NCBI GenBank assembly: GCA_030998015.1
Contig: JARWMV010000138.1
Coordinates: 1-37,522 of the forward strand
DNA: 37,522 nucleotides
Reading direction: 5' to 3'
Source of the DNA: Ceratorhiza oryzae-sativae
Lineage: Eukaryota > Basidiomycota > Agaricomycetes > Cantharellales > Ceratobasidiaceae
In this document: positions 24,349-32,173 of the stretch, in pieces
Layout of the letters: every line of letters begins with the position of its first letter
Position numbering within the stretch: position 1 is the first letter of the stretch
Notes under the pieces: generated by a model
Told to the model about the DNA's origin: nothing
Database searches by the model: none
What the model saw: the letters and a program-made list of their open reading frames with translations, nothing else
Translations under genes and position numbers: made by a program

Positions 24349-24521
24349 CCGCGCGCGTTAGTTGCTGGTGGGACTTGTCCCACCAACCAACGTGAGCAAT
24401 CGCAACCGTTTGCGATTGCTAGTGCGCGGCATAATATCGATATTTAGCCGCCGGCTGAAAATGACGAACGGTCGTCATTTTCTACGAGGGAATCTTTAGG
24501 ATTCCCTCTAACGCCGGCGGG
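24349..24521 (+). repeat. Family A element copy A4 (173 bp)
   Basis: Complete copy, with TCT before and AGA after. Confidence 0.95.
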
Positions 24522-24685
24522 AGATTGTAGTTATAAAATATTGTATTTTGCCACAATTATGTGTCAGGATATAAATACTTTGAGTTTGGCGTATTTTATG
24601 GTTTTCTCTCAATAGAAGCTATTAAACCCCAAACCTGTGGAGTGGCTCTAATGTTAGATGCCCCCTATTCAAACTATCAAGAAAT
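24522..24685 (+). other. Unassigned open stretch between two family A copies
   Basis: One frame is open from about 24548 with no stop: CHNYVSGYKYFEFGVFYGF, then IEAIKPQTCGVALMLDAPYS. No family recognised. It may be the interrupted middle of the HEG that begins at 24282. Confidence 0.4.
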
Positions 24686-24858
24686 CCGCGCGCGTTAGTT
24701 GCTGGTGGGACTTGTCCCACCAACCAACGTGAGCAATCGCAACCGTTTGCGATTGCTAGTGCGCGGCATAATATCGATATTTAGCCGCCGGCTGAAAATG
24801 ACGAACGGTCGTCATTTTCTACGAGGGAATCTTTAGGATTCCCTCTAACGCCGGCGGG
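24686..24858 (+). repeat. Family A element copy A5 (173 bp)
   Basis: Complete copy in the same orientation as A4, 164 bp downstream of it. Confidence 0.95.
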
Positions 24859-25174
24859 CCAAGTCTTTTGACAAAATAAACTTCAGCTGTTTTCTTTCTT
24901 AATTTCCCAATAAAGAAATTAAGCCTAAAACATCGTGAGTATTGAGATTTAGAGACTATCACAATAATATATTTTTATACATGTTTTATTTTTCAAATCT
25001 TACAATCTTAGCGATTGTGCCCTATTTTTTAGTAATTGCATTTTTTTACGTTGTTGTAATTCCAACAATCGGATCTGGCTTGGATATCATTAGCGGGTTG
25101 GTAATTTGTTCTCTAGTACCTGTTAAACCTCAAAGGCTAACTAAGCAGGAACGAGAAGCTTTTTCACTTTCAAA

Positions 25175-25348
25175 CCCCCGCTTAGGGTCATCCAGCATTG
25201 TATTTATATATAAATACATGCTGTTGACCCGAGGGGTTTGGTTATCGAGGCCGCGTTCGCGGCGAGCCGCGCGCACGCCAGGGCCGACTTGGCTTGATTA
25301 TTGACCTTAAGGTCAATATGAGCCAAGGCGTTCGCAGGCGTGCACGGG
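25175..25348 (-). repeat. Family E element, 174 bp, flanks TCAAA/TCAGA
   Basis: CCCCCGCTTAGGGTCATCCA to GCGTGCACGGG, with the ATGTATTTATATATAAATAC stem, GCCGCGTTCGCGGC and a TTGACCTTAAGGTCAA hairpin. Direct 5-bp flanks TCAAA (25170-25174) and TCAGA (25349-25353) differ at one base. The HEG frame is restored across the join. Confidence 0.85.
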
Positions 25349-25753
25349 TCAGAATTGTTACAACAAATTATAGTTGGGACAATAATGGGTGACCTGAATA
25401 TCCAAAAACGAACTATTAACAGTAATGCTCGTTTAAGATTTCATCAGGGAATAATTCACGAACAATACCTTATTCACTTGTACGAATTGTTCAGAGCCTA
25501 TTGTTCATCATCACCCAAAACATCTGATCGGCTTCCCGATAGACGAACGGGTGAGATATACACTCAAATTGTATTTAATACCCTTGCGCTACCGTGCTTT
25601 AACAAATTTTACAACCTATTTTATTTGGATGGTAAAAAAATAGTTCCAACCAACATAGGTGATCTTCTTACACCTGTTGCTTTAGCCTATTGGATTGCAG
25701 ATGATGGAGGTTTTTGCAAATCTACTCAAAGAGTTACATTATCAACACATTCT

Positions 25754-25926
25754 CCGCGCGCGTTAGTTGCTGGTGGGACTTGTCCCACCAACCAACGTGA
25801 GCAATCGCAACCGTTTGCGATTGCTAGTGCGCGGCATAATATCGATATTTAGCCGCCGGCTGAAAATGACGAACGGTCGTCATTTTCTACGAGGGAATCT
25901 TTAGGATTCCCTCTAACGCCGGCGGG
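25754..25926 (+). repeat. Family A element copy A6 (173 bp)
   Basis: Complete copy inside a HEG just after its second motif. Confidence 0.95.
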
Positions 25927-26237
25927 CTGAAGTTGAACTTCTAATGAACGTTTTGGGGGACAAATTCGGTTTAAATTTTGCTCTTGACAAACAAGTTTCT
26001 GGTTTTAGAATTCGAATTTCAGTTAAATCATTAGCTGATCTTCAAAGATTATTATCGCCGCACAGGCCTCCTATGATGTTGCATAAAATAGGTTTATAAT
26101 CGCGCTGGGGTATTTTTTTCCACTTCCTAAAGAAATCCCTAAGGGGACCCCTCCCGGAGTTTACAGGGTTTTAGACAACCTAAAAAGTTTCTTACAATGT
26201 ATAGATCTTAAACAAAATTTACATGAAGAGGTAAGTT

Positions 26238-27316
26238 TACAGTGATGGTTCTTTTTATGTTACAATATCTAAAAGTACCAAAAATATAGTAGGTTGGTCA
26301 GTTGCTGTTAATTATCAGATTGTATCTTCTATTAACAGTGCTAATCTTGCAATGATGGAACAAATAAATTCATTTTATGGTAATATCGGAAATATTTCTG
26401 AGCAGCCGCATAGCGCGCTGCAAACATGAAAAAGATAATACTTTAAGATTTACTGTAAGTGGTTTATCAAATTGCAAAATAGTTCAGAATCATTTTTTAA
26501 CCTATCCCTTATTAACTTATAAAACCGTCGCGCTGGGACGCCCGAATGGATGCCCGTAGGGCTTGGCCAAAACCACCCCCAAACAATGCAGCGTAGCTGC
26601 ACATGTTTGGGGGTGTTTTTGGAAATCACATTTCGGGCGTCCCCAGCGCGGCCGGCTCGCCGAGAATCGATGATTTGCGAAGGCAAATCTACATCGATTC
26701 TCGAGGGTTAGTTTATTTCCAATTATGGTCTTCTATATTAGACATTATGTCAACTGGGGCTCACTTTACTTTAGAGGGATTATTAAAAATAGTTTCACTT
26801 AAAGCTCAATTTAAAAAGGGCTTATCTGAATTACTGGGAACTAGTTTTCCCAATGTCAGTCCGGCCATTAAACCATCTTTTGAGCCTAACCTGGCCTTAA
26901 TGAATATTCATTGGCTTTGTGGGTTCATAAACGGGGATGGCCACTTTGGACTTAGAATTAGACATAACACTAAAACTTCTTTGGGTTCTAGTTGTGATGT
27001 TATTATTTCTATTAGCCAAGACGATGTAAGTTTAATTACTTTGGAAAATATTGTTGAATTTTTAGGTGTGGGTAGAGTTCATTCTTCTGGAAGAACAACT
27101 TATGTCTATTTTTTAGGTTCCCTTAAAGATATAAACATTTTTATTAACAAGTTTAAAGAAGTGAATTTATTGGGTGCCAAAGCTCTAGATTATGCTGATT
27201 TCTGTAAAGGGATCGAAATAATCAATAGTAGAGAGCATCTAACTCTAGAAGGTTTTAATAAGCTTGAGATTCTTTCCCAAAATATGAACTCTAAGAGAAC
27301 TAATTTTGGAAATTAA
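26238..27316 (+). pseudogene. LAGLIDADG_1 HEG interrupted twice
   Basis: It starts inside the first motif (SDGSFYVTISKSTKNIVGWS). After a GCAGCCGCATAGCGCGCTGC hairpin (26404-26423) it continues HEKDNTLRFTVSGLSNCKIV to TYPLLTYK, then composite F3, then LVYFQLWSSILDIMSTGAHF. The second motif is WLCGFINGDGHFGLRI (about 26911-26958). It ends HLTLEGFNKLEILSQNMNSK and RTNFGN then TAA. The N-terminus before SDGSF is not convincing, so the first motif lacks its hydrophobic half. The 3' half is open for over 550 nt. CCCCTCCC follows the stop, as after other intron HEGs. Confidence 0.8.
26525..26707 (+). repeat. Composite element F3 inside a HEG
   Basis: Full F1-type composite. HEG codons on the two sides (LLTYK and LVYFQLW) join sensibly when it is removed. 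Confidence 0.88.
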
Positions 27317-27396
27317 ATAAATATAATGTCGCACTAATCCCCTCCCTGTCTAATTGGTTAAGGTCCCTCATAGAGGGACCCTACCTCGAAGTCATA

Positions 27397-27546
27397 CCCT
27401 AGGTGGGCTAGAAAGGCCCATGCCCACCTAAGGGCGCCGAATCGAAGATTCCTATGCCCCGTGGGTATGGATATCGAGGCCGCGTTCGCGGCGAGCCCGC
27501 TATCTCGCCCGGGCCAGCGCTCTGCGCTGATCCAGGCGAGAACGGG
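27397..27546 (-). repeat. Family E element, 150-bp form, TCATA duplicated
   Basis: CCCTAGGTGGGCTAGAAAGG ... GCGAGAACGGG, flanked by TCATA at 27392-27396 and 27547-27551. It is the inverted partner of 31253-31402. It shares the GAGGCCGCGTTCGCGGCGAG hairpin and terminal GGG/CCC with the longer-known form, but has different arms. Confidence 0.92.
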
Positions 27547-27567
27547 TCATATTAAATATAACGTTGG

Positions 27568-27951
27568 AGCTAAAGGTAACCTAAAAGGAACACCTTTAGC
27601 TTTAGTACCTTTATTAGTTTTAATTGAATTAATTTCTTACTTAGCTAGAGCCGTTTCTTTAGGAGTACGATTATTTGCTAATATTATGGCCGGGCACACT
27701 TTAATGAAAATCTTGTCTACATTCTTATTCCAAATGTTCACAAGCAGTGCTTTAATGTTTGTACCCTGTAGACCCCCAACAATTGATAGCAGCATGTACT
27801 AGTACATGCTGACGACAGGGTAATAACACTTGTTCCATTTGCATTATTCACATGTATTATCGGACTAGAAATTGCTGTTTCATTTATCCAGGCCTACGTA
27901 TTTAGTATTTTAGTTTGTTCTTATCTAAAAGACGCTATAGATCTACACTAA
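27568..27951 (+). pseudogene. atp6: Displaced atp6 C-terminal copy 3 (from about residue 159)
   Basis: [20 protein letters not shown] to TSSALMFV, a 59-bp palindromic insertion, then ITLVPFALFTCIIGLEIAVS to SYLKDAIDLH and TAA. It contains [19 protein letters not shown]. It is shorter than copy 2 at the 5' side and frameshifted by the insertion, so it is not translatable as such. It is an older displaced tail or a donor relic. Confidence 0.88.
27767..27825 (+). repeat. 59-bp ACCCTGT...ACAGGGTA insertion in atp6 copy 3
   Basis: CCCTGTAGACCCCCAACAAT...GACGACAGGGTA with the inner stem AGCATGTACTAGTACATGCT. GTA occurs at 27764-27766 and at the end of the insert. Removing it restores MFV|ITLVPFALF. 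Confidence 0.9.
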
Positions 27952-28024
27952 TAAAGTTTAAATTAGTTATATCTGGGCTAACTCGGTACGGAAAGACATG
28001 TCAAATTTGTAAATCCAATATAAT

Positions 28025-28242
28025 AAATAGTAATCCAGACTTTATGACCCGTGCACGCCTGCGAACGCCTTGGCTTAAGCCAAGGCGGCCCTGGCGTGCG
28101 CGCGGCTCGCCGCGAACGCGGCCTCGATAACCATACCCACGGGTCAACAGCATGTATTTATATATAAATACAATGCTGGTTGACCCTAAGCGGGGGTATG
28201 ATAAATAAATTCTTGGAACTAATCTTAGTTACGAGGCTTACT
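28025..28242 (+). repeat. Displaced copy of rnl intron 8 5' sequence, split by an E element
   Basis: AATAGTAATCCAGACTTTATGA (28025-28047) and TAAATAAATTCTTGGAACTA...ACGAGGCT (28202-28240) match 15779-15834 in rnl intron 8 (AATAGTAATCCAAAATTTAT, GATAAATAAACTTTTGGAAC). The intron copy is the empty site for the family E insertion. Confidence 0.85.
28048..28196 (+). repeat. Family E element, 149 bp, TATGA duplicated
   Basis: CCCGTGCACGCCTGCGAACG ... AAGCGGGGG. TATGA is at 28043-28047 and 28197-28201. Internal stems are CGCCTTGGCTTAAGCCAAGG, CCGCGAACGCGG and GGGTCAAC...ATTTATATATAAAT...GTTGACCC. Confidence 0.95.
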
Positions 28243-28244
28243 CC

Positions 28245-28700
28245 GCCGGCGGAGGATCGTGCTAGCACGATCGTAGAGGAGCCGGCGGTTCCGCGGCCTC
28301 CAGTCATGCTTGCACTGTTTTACCGTCTCGTGTCAACATAGTTGACCGGCCGGTAAAACAAACATGACCTTATGGCCGCGGAGTATTGTTCTGAGGTCTT
28401 CGTTGTTAAGAATCCAGCATTTTTGGATTATAAAAATAAAATTATAACCCCTCCCTGAGTTAGAGTGAGAAGTTATTCAAACTCCATTTAGAGGTTATTG
28501 GACCATTCCATGAGGGTTGGAGTGTGAAGTTATTCAGACTCCATAGACCGGATTCGTATTGTGGTTATTTCCCAAATTGGGACAACTAATTTACCCTACA
28601 GGACAATTGGTAGGTAAAATTTGCGGAAAATTGATCTATACGAGTTGCAGAACGCCCAATTTATTAAAATTATTACATCTTGTTATGTAAAACTCTTAAG
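28245..28700 (+). other. Hairpins and unassigned sequence
   Basis: A GGATCGTGCTAGCACGATC hairpin (28254-28272) and a GTTTTACCGTCTCG hairpin (28317-28358) come first. A short open frame EYCSEVFVVKNPAFLDYKNK follows, then CCCCTCCC. Two imperfect direct repeats (GAGTGAGAAGTTATTCAAAC near 28462 and GAGTGTGAAGTTATTCAGAC near 28518) and an open frame LYELQNAQFIKIITSCYVKL just before A7 complete it. No gene recognised; probably HEG and intron debris. Confidence 0.45.
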
Positions 28701-28873
28701 CCCGCCGGCGTTAGAGGGAATCCTAAAGATTCCCTCGTAGAAAATGACGACCGTTCGTCATTTTCAGCCGGCGGCTAAATATCGATATTATGCCGCGCAC
28801 TAGCAATCGCAAACGGTTGCGATTGCTCACGTTGGTTGGTGGGACAAGTCCCACCAGCAACTAACGCGCGCGG
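28701..28873 (-). repeat. Family A element copy A7 (173 bp)
   Basis: Complete reverse-orientation copy. Confidence 0.95.
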
Positions 28874-28989
28874 GATCCCTAATAAGTTTAAGGGTGGGCA
28901 AAGTTTAGGGTTTAATTACAAAGGCCCACACCTGGCATCCTATACAAGATACACAGGTAGGCCGACTTCTAAAGGTCGGCAGTTGGGTG
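28874..28989 (+). other. Unassigned open stretch between two family A copies
   Basis: A frame without stops reads KGGQSLGFNYKGPHLASYTR then YTGRPTSKGRQLG. After A8 a possible continuation is GEHPFELNYSK then stop. No family recognised. It could be the middle of an ORF split by A7 and A8. Confidence 0.4.
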
Positions 28990-29162
28990 CCCGCCGGCGT
29001 TAGAGGGAATCCTAAAGATTCCCTCGTAGAAAATGACGACCGTTCGTCATTTTCAGCCGGCGGCTAAATATCGATATTATGCCGCGCACTAGCAATCGCA
29101 AACGGTTGCGATTGCTCACGTTGGTTGGTGGGACAAGTCCCACCAGCAACTAACGCGCGCGG
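28990..29162 (-). repeat. Family A element copy A8 (173 bp)
   Basis: Complete reverse-orientation copy, 116 bp after A7. Confidence 0.95.
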
Positions 29163-29254
29163 GGAGAGCATCCCTTTGAATTGAACTATTCTAAATAAAA
29201 TAACTCGTGTTTTCCCGATACAAAAAAAATAAATGAAAAATATAAACAAAATAA

Positions 29255-29436
29255 CCCTCGAGAATCGATGTAGATTTGCCTTCGCAAATCATCGATTCTC
29301 GGCGAGCCGGCCGCGCTGGGACGCCCGAAATGTGATTTCCAAAAACACCCCCAAACATGTGCAGCTACGCTGCATTGTTTGGGGGTGGTTTTGGCCAAGC
29401 CCTACGGGCATCCATTCGGGCGTCCCAGCGCGACGG
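29255..29436 (-). repeat. Composite element F4
   Basis: Reverse complement of the F1/F3 type, including the terminal GAGAATCGATGTAGATTTGC hairpin. It follows a possible HEG start (MKNINKIT at 29233). Confidence 0.9.
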
Positions 29437-29439
29437 TTT

Positions 29440-29836
29440 TTAAACTAGAGACAGCTAAAAAGGAATTGGAATTAGCTCTAAAATCCTATAAACCTCTTTC
29501 TTTATGTGAAACTCAGAATTTTAGAGAGCTTGTAAATGGATTCTTTCAAGCCGAAGGGACTATCAGTGCTTCTTTTTTAGGATCTTCTTCGGCTAAAGTT
29601 AATCCATACTTCATGACCCGTGCACGCCTGCGAACGCCTTGGCTTAAGCCAAGGCGGCCCTGGCGTGCGCGCGCTCGCCGCTTCGCGGCCTCGATACCCA
29701 TTACCCCTCGGGTCGTCGACCCTAAGCGGGGGCATGATTAGTCAAAATTATAGTGCTGAAAGCCTAAATTTCTTCGTTCAAATTTTCTATGAACTTAATC
29801 AAGTCGGCAGAGTTACTGTCTTTTTAAATCAATATC
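29440..29836 (+). pseudogene. LAGLIDADG_1 HEG remnant
   Basis: FRELVNGFFQAEGTISASFL is a degenerate LAGLIDADG motif, followed by SSSAKVNPYF. A family E element intervenes, then ISQNYSAESLNFFVQIFYEL and NQVGRVTVFLNQYP. It resembles the first domain of the single-motif HEG at 10310. Sequence after 29836 is repeat, so the rest of the domain is lost. The preceding ~45 nt may be its N-terminus, with the ATG at 29233 upstream of F4. Confidence 0.7.
29617..29732 (+). repeat. Family E element, 116-bp form, CATGA duplicated
   Basis: CCCGTGCACGCCTGCGAACG ... AAGCGGGGG, lacking the ATTTATATATAAAT stem. CATGA is at 29612-29616 and 29733-29737. The HEG frame joins as VNPYF-MISQNYS across one copy. Confidence 0.95.
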
Positions 29837-29846
29837 CGCGGCATAA

Positions 29847-30007
29847 CCCTGTAGACCCCCAACAAGGCAATGGCCTCCCAATGCGTTGGCCCTACGGGCC
29901 AACGTATTGGGGGGGCCATTAGCTTATTGGGGGGCGGATGCCCCTCAAACAATGCAGCGTAGCTGCACATGTTTGAGGGGCAGGAGACGACAGGGTACTG
30001 CCGCGGG
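29847..30007 (+). repeat. Family T array upstream of tRNA-Arg
   Basis: ACCCTGTAGACCCCCAACAA ... GACGACAGGGTACTGCCGCG GGG, with CCAATGCGTTGGCCCTACGG and CCCCTCAAACAATGCAGCGT stems. Confidence 0.85.
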
Positions 30008-30018
30008 GTGAGTTAATT

Positions 30019-30090
30019 ATTCTCTTAGCTCAATGGTTAGAGCTACATTCTTCTAAAATGTCTATTTTGGTTCGAGTCCGAAAGAGAATA
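30019..30090 (+). tRNA. trnR(ucu): tRNA-Arg (anticodon UCU)
   Basis: A complete 72-nt cloverleaf. The acceptor stem is ATTCTCT/AGAGAAT (7 bp) with discriminator A, and the D arm is GCTC/GAGC with loop AATGGTTA. The anticodon stem is ACATT/AATGT with loop CTTCTAA. The T arm is TTTGG/CCGAA with loop TTCGAGT. The anticodon TCT reads AGA/AGG arginine codons, which are common in the genes here. It is the only tRNA found in the window. It sits between hairpin arrays in a region of dead HEGs, so it either escaped disruption or moved there with flanking repeats. Confidence 0.95.
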
Positions 30091-30264
30091 TTGCCCTACC
30101 CTATCTCGTGTCAACTATGTTGACCGAGATAGAGGCCAGACTAAATTTTTCTATGTTTACCCTTCTGATCCATAACCGAAGGGAAGGGGGAAACTCGCTT
30201 TCGCTTTCTTTGGACCTCCAAGTATTGGCGCCCGGTCAATGAAATTGACACGGCCGCCAATACC
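30091..30264 (+). repeat. Hairpins downstream of tRNA-Arg
   Basis: CTATCTCGTGTCAACTATGT...GAGATAG (30104-30134, also at about 20254) and a reversed GTATTGGCG...CGCCAATAC hairpin (30223-30264). Confidence 0.75.
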
Positions 30265-30683
30265 CTACGGCTACAACTCTTGACAATAGAACAGGAAAAT
30301 TTTACCCTAGTATTAGATTCAATACCTGAACATTTGCTTGCTTTAACGAGTTATATGAACTTTTCTATCCTGAAGGTAAAAAATACTATGGAGGATCGTG
30401 CTAGCACGATCGTAATCGGCGGCTCCGCGGCATAACCCTGTAGACCCCCAACAAGGCAATGGCCTCCCAATGCGTCACAAACGTATTGGGGGGGCCATTA
30501 CCTTATTGGGGGGCGGATGCCCCTCAAACAATGCAGCGTAGCTGCACATGTTTGGGGGGCAGTAGACGACAGGGTACTGCCGCGGGGTGAACTATTAACA
30601 CCTTCAGGTTTAGCATACTTTCACCAAAATGGTGGCCCTACGAGGCAGCTGCAGTAATTCTGGCCGACGGAAGTTGAACATGA

Positions 30684-30799
30684 CCCGTGCACGCCTGCGA
30701 ACGCCTTGGCTTAAGCCAAGGCGGCCCTGGCGTGCGCGCGCTCGCCGCTTCGCGGCCTCGATACCCATTACCCCTCGGGTCGTCGACCCTAAGCGGGGG
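30684..30799 (+). repeat. Family E element, 116-bp form, CATGA duplicated
   Basis: Near-identical to 29617-29732. CATGA is at 30679-30683 and 30800-30804. Confidence 0.95.
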
Positions 30800-31029
30800 C
30801 ATGAAGTAACACTAGTGACAAACAATTTTACCAAAGACGAAGAAGAGCTTTTATATCAAGTTTTAGTAAATAACCCTCGAGAATCGATGTAGATTTGCCT
30901 TCGCAAATCATCGATTCTCGGCGAGCCGGTTATTAAATTAAAATGCACTATTCGAAGAGATATAAATGTTTATTTAATTGATATTTCTTACCCGTATACT
31001 CTTCCCTTACAGGCCCCCGCTAATCGATA

Positions 31030-31072
31030 CCCCTGCCAAGACGTGCGCTAAAGCGCAGTTCTCTAGGCAGGG
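31030..31072 (+). repeat. Family C hairpin C7 nested in another hairpin
   Basis: CCCCTGCC...GGCAGGG inserted within TAATCGAT...ATCGATTA, a variant of the GAATCGATGTAGATTTGCCT hairpin seen intact at 29258 and 30877. This shows one family landing in another. Confidence 0.85.
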
Positions 31073-31106
31073 TGTAGATTTGCCTTCGCAAATCATCGAT
31101 TAGTGG

Positions 31107-31155
31107 GAGCCCTCCGCGCTTAGGCCGCCCTGCGGGCGATCAAAGAGCGCGGAGG
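31107..31155 (+). repeat. CCTCCGCGCTTAGGCCGCCC hairpin
   Basis: CCTCCGCGCTTAGGCCGCCC...GGGCGATCAAAGAGCGCGGA GG. A sister copy is at about 32128-32175, and a reduced one is in rnl intron 7. Confidence 0.8.
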
Positions 31156-31252
31156 GGAAGAGGTTAGGGTCTAAATCTATGCCTCTATTGCGAGACTTGA
31201 TAAAAGTCACTATGCACCCAACGATGCTTTACAAGTTAGGTCTTTAATATGA

Positions 31253-31402
31253 CCCGTTATCGCCTGGATCAGCGCAGGGCGCTGGCCCGGGCGAGATAGC
31301 GGGCTCGCCGCGAACGCGGCCTCGATATCCATACCCACGGGGCATAGGAATCTTCGATTCGGCGCCCTTAGGTGGGCATGGGCCTTTCTAGCCCACCTAG
31401 GG
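31253..31402 (+). repeat. Family E element, 150-bp form, TATGA duplicated
   Basis: CCCGTTATCGCCTGGATCAG ... CTAGCCCACCTAGGG. TATGA is at 31248-31252 and 31403-31407. It is an inverted copy of 27397-27546. It inserted at the stop-codon end of the HEG above. Confidence 0.95.
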
Positions 31403-31564
31403 TATGAAAATGAATTTTCTTGACTTTGGCTCGTGCCAAAATCACCCTGGTATCTATGAAGAGGGCCCATACAGGCACCCCTCTGTTTTAATTTATTTTC
31501 ACATATGAGCCTATTGTTGAAGGTTATACTGAAAATCTTACTTCAATTCCCCACAGAATCGTCG
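31403..31564 (+). other. Unassigned sequence before A9
   Basis: Partly open frames only (DFGSCQNHPGIYEEGPYRHP; EPIVEGYTENLTSIPHRIV). These may belong to the GIY-YIG remnant ending at 32431, but no motif supports that. Confidence 0.35.
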
Positions 31565-31787
31565 CCCGCCGGCGTTAGAGGGAATCCTCAGATGAGGTAG
31601 CCTTGACCATGAGTCTCATGGTCCAGGCTACCTCCCATAAAGATTCCCTCGTAGAAAATGACGACCGTTCGTCATTTTCAGCCGGCGGCTAAATATCGAT
31701 ATTATGCCGCGCACTAGCAATCGCAAACGGTTGCGATTGCTCACGTTGGTTGGTGGGACAAGTCCCACCAGCAACTAACGCGCGCGG
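31565..31787 (-). repeat. Family A element copy A9, 223-bp form
   Basis: Same length and nested 50-bp hairpin as A2. Confidence 0.95.
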
Positions 31788-31802
31788 GCCTTCGCAAAGC
31801 AC

Positions 31803-32128
31803 CCCGCGGCAGTACCCTGTCGTCAGCATGTACTAGTACATGCTGCTACTGCCCCCCAAACATGTGCAGCTACGCTGCATTGTTTGAGGGGCATCCGCCC
31901 TCGAGTCGGCCGCGCTGGGGACGCCCGAAATGTGATTTCCAAAAACACCCCCAAACATGTGCAGCTACGCTGCATTGTTTGGGGGTGGTTTTGGACATCC
32001 ATTCGGGTGGTCCCAGCGCGACGAGTAGTAAAACAGTACCGGCCGGTCAACTATGTTGACACGAGACGGTAAAACAGTGTTGCCGGGCAGCCGCATAGCG
32101 CGCTGCAAGCATGACTGGATGCCGCGGA
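31803..32128 (-). repeat. Array of family T, F5, GTTTTACCG and GCAGCGCGC hairpins
   Basis: In reverse orientation this repeats the order seen at 20828-21145 and 19986-20215. Composite F5 is at 31898-32025, the GTTTTACCGTCTCGTGTCAA hairpin at ~32035-32075, and GCAGCGCGCTATGCGGCTGC at ~32085-32110. It is a long inverted repeat of the rnl-atp6 spacer. Confidence 0.8.
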
Positions 32129-32173
32129 GTTCTCAGCGCTTAGGCCGCCCTTCGGGCGATCAAAGAGCGGTGA

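Larger units (their letters stand above)
24960..26099 (+). pseudogene. LAGLIDADG_2 HEG interrupted by elements E and A6
   Basis: The open 5' part is hydrophobic (FSNLTILAIVPYFLVIAFFY...) and leads to QRLTKQEREAFSLS. After a family E element the frame resumes ELLQQIIVGTIMGDLNIQKR (first motif), then NARLRFHQGIIHEQYLIHLY, ALPCFNKFYNLFYLDGKKIV and LAYWIADDGGFCK (second motif). After A6 it resumes AEVELLMNVLGDKFGLNFAL and ends RPPMMLHKIGL then TAA. Removing the element plus one flank joins SLS to ELLQQ in frame. At A6 about three residues seem lost (THS...AEVELL versus TDSFSLEEVNLL). The hydrophobic N-terminus is unlike the other HEGs and is unexplained. Confidence 0.75.
30265..31247 (+). pseudogene. 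LAGLIDADG_2 HEG, heavily decayed
   Basis: Scattered pieces in order: TTLDNRTGKFYPSIRFNT, FACFNELYELFYPEGKKYY, ELLTPSGLAYF, EVTLVTNNFTKDEEELLYQV, IKLKCTIRRDINVYLIDISY and MHPTMLYKLGL then TAA. These align end to end with the HEG at 22898. Between them are a GGATCGTGCTAGC hairpin with a family T array (30388-30590), a family E element, a terminal-F hairpin (30874-30926) and a hairpin cluster at 31010-31160. Stops (TGA after NT) and frame changes remain even without the inserts, so this is older than the other pseudogenes. Confidence 0.75.

Noticed and set aside
24942..25140. Hydrophobic leader as part of a respiratory gene such as nad or atp9
   Set aside because: No conserved motif of atp9, nad4L or similar could be matched. 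It is kept as the unexplained N-terminus of a HEG.
28440..28700. Possible 5' rnl or tRNA in the unassigned spacer
   Set aside because: No universal rRNA blocks and no cloverleaf. The direct repeats there are imperfect and short.
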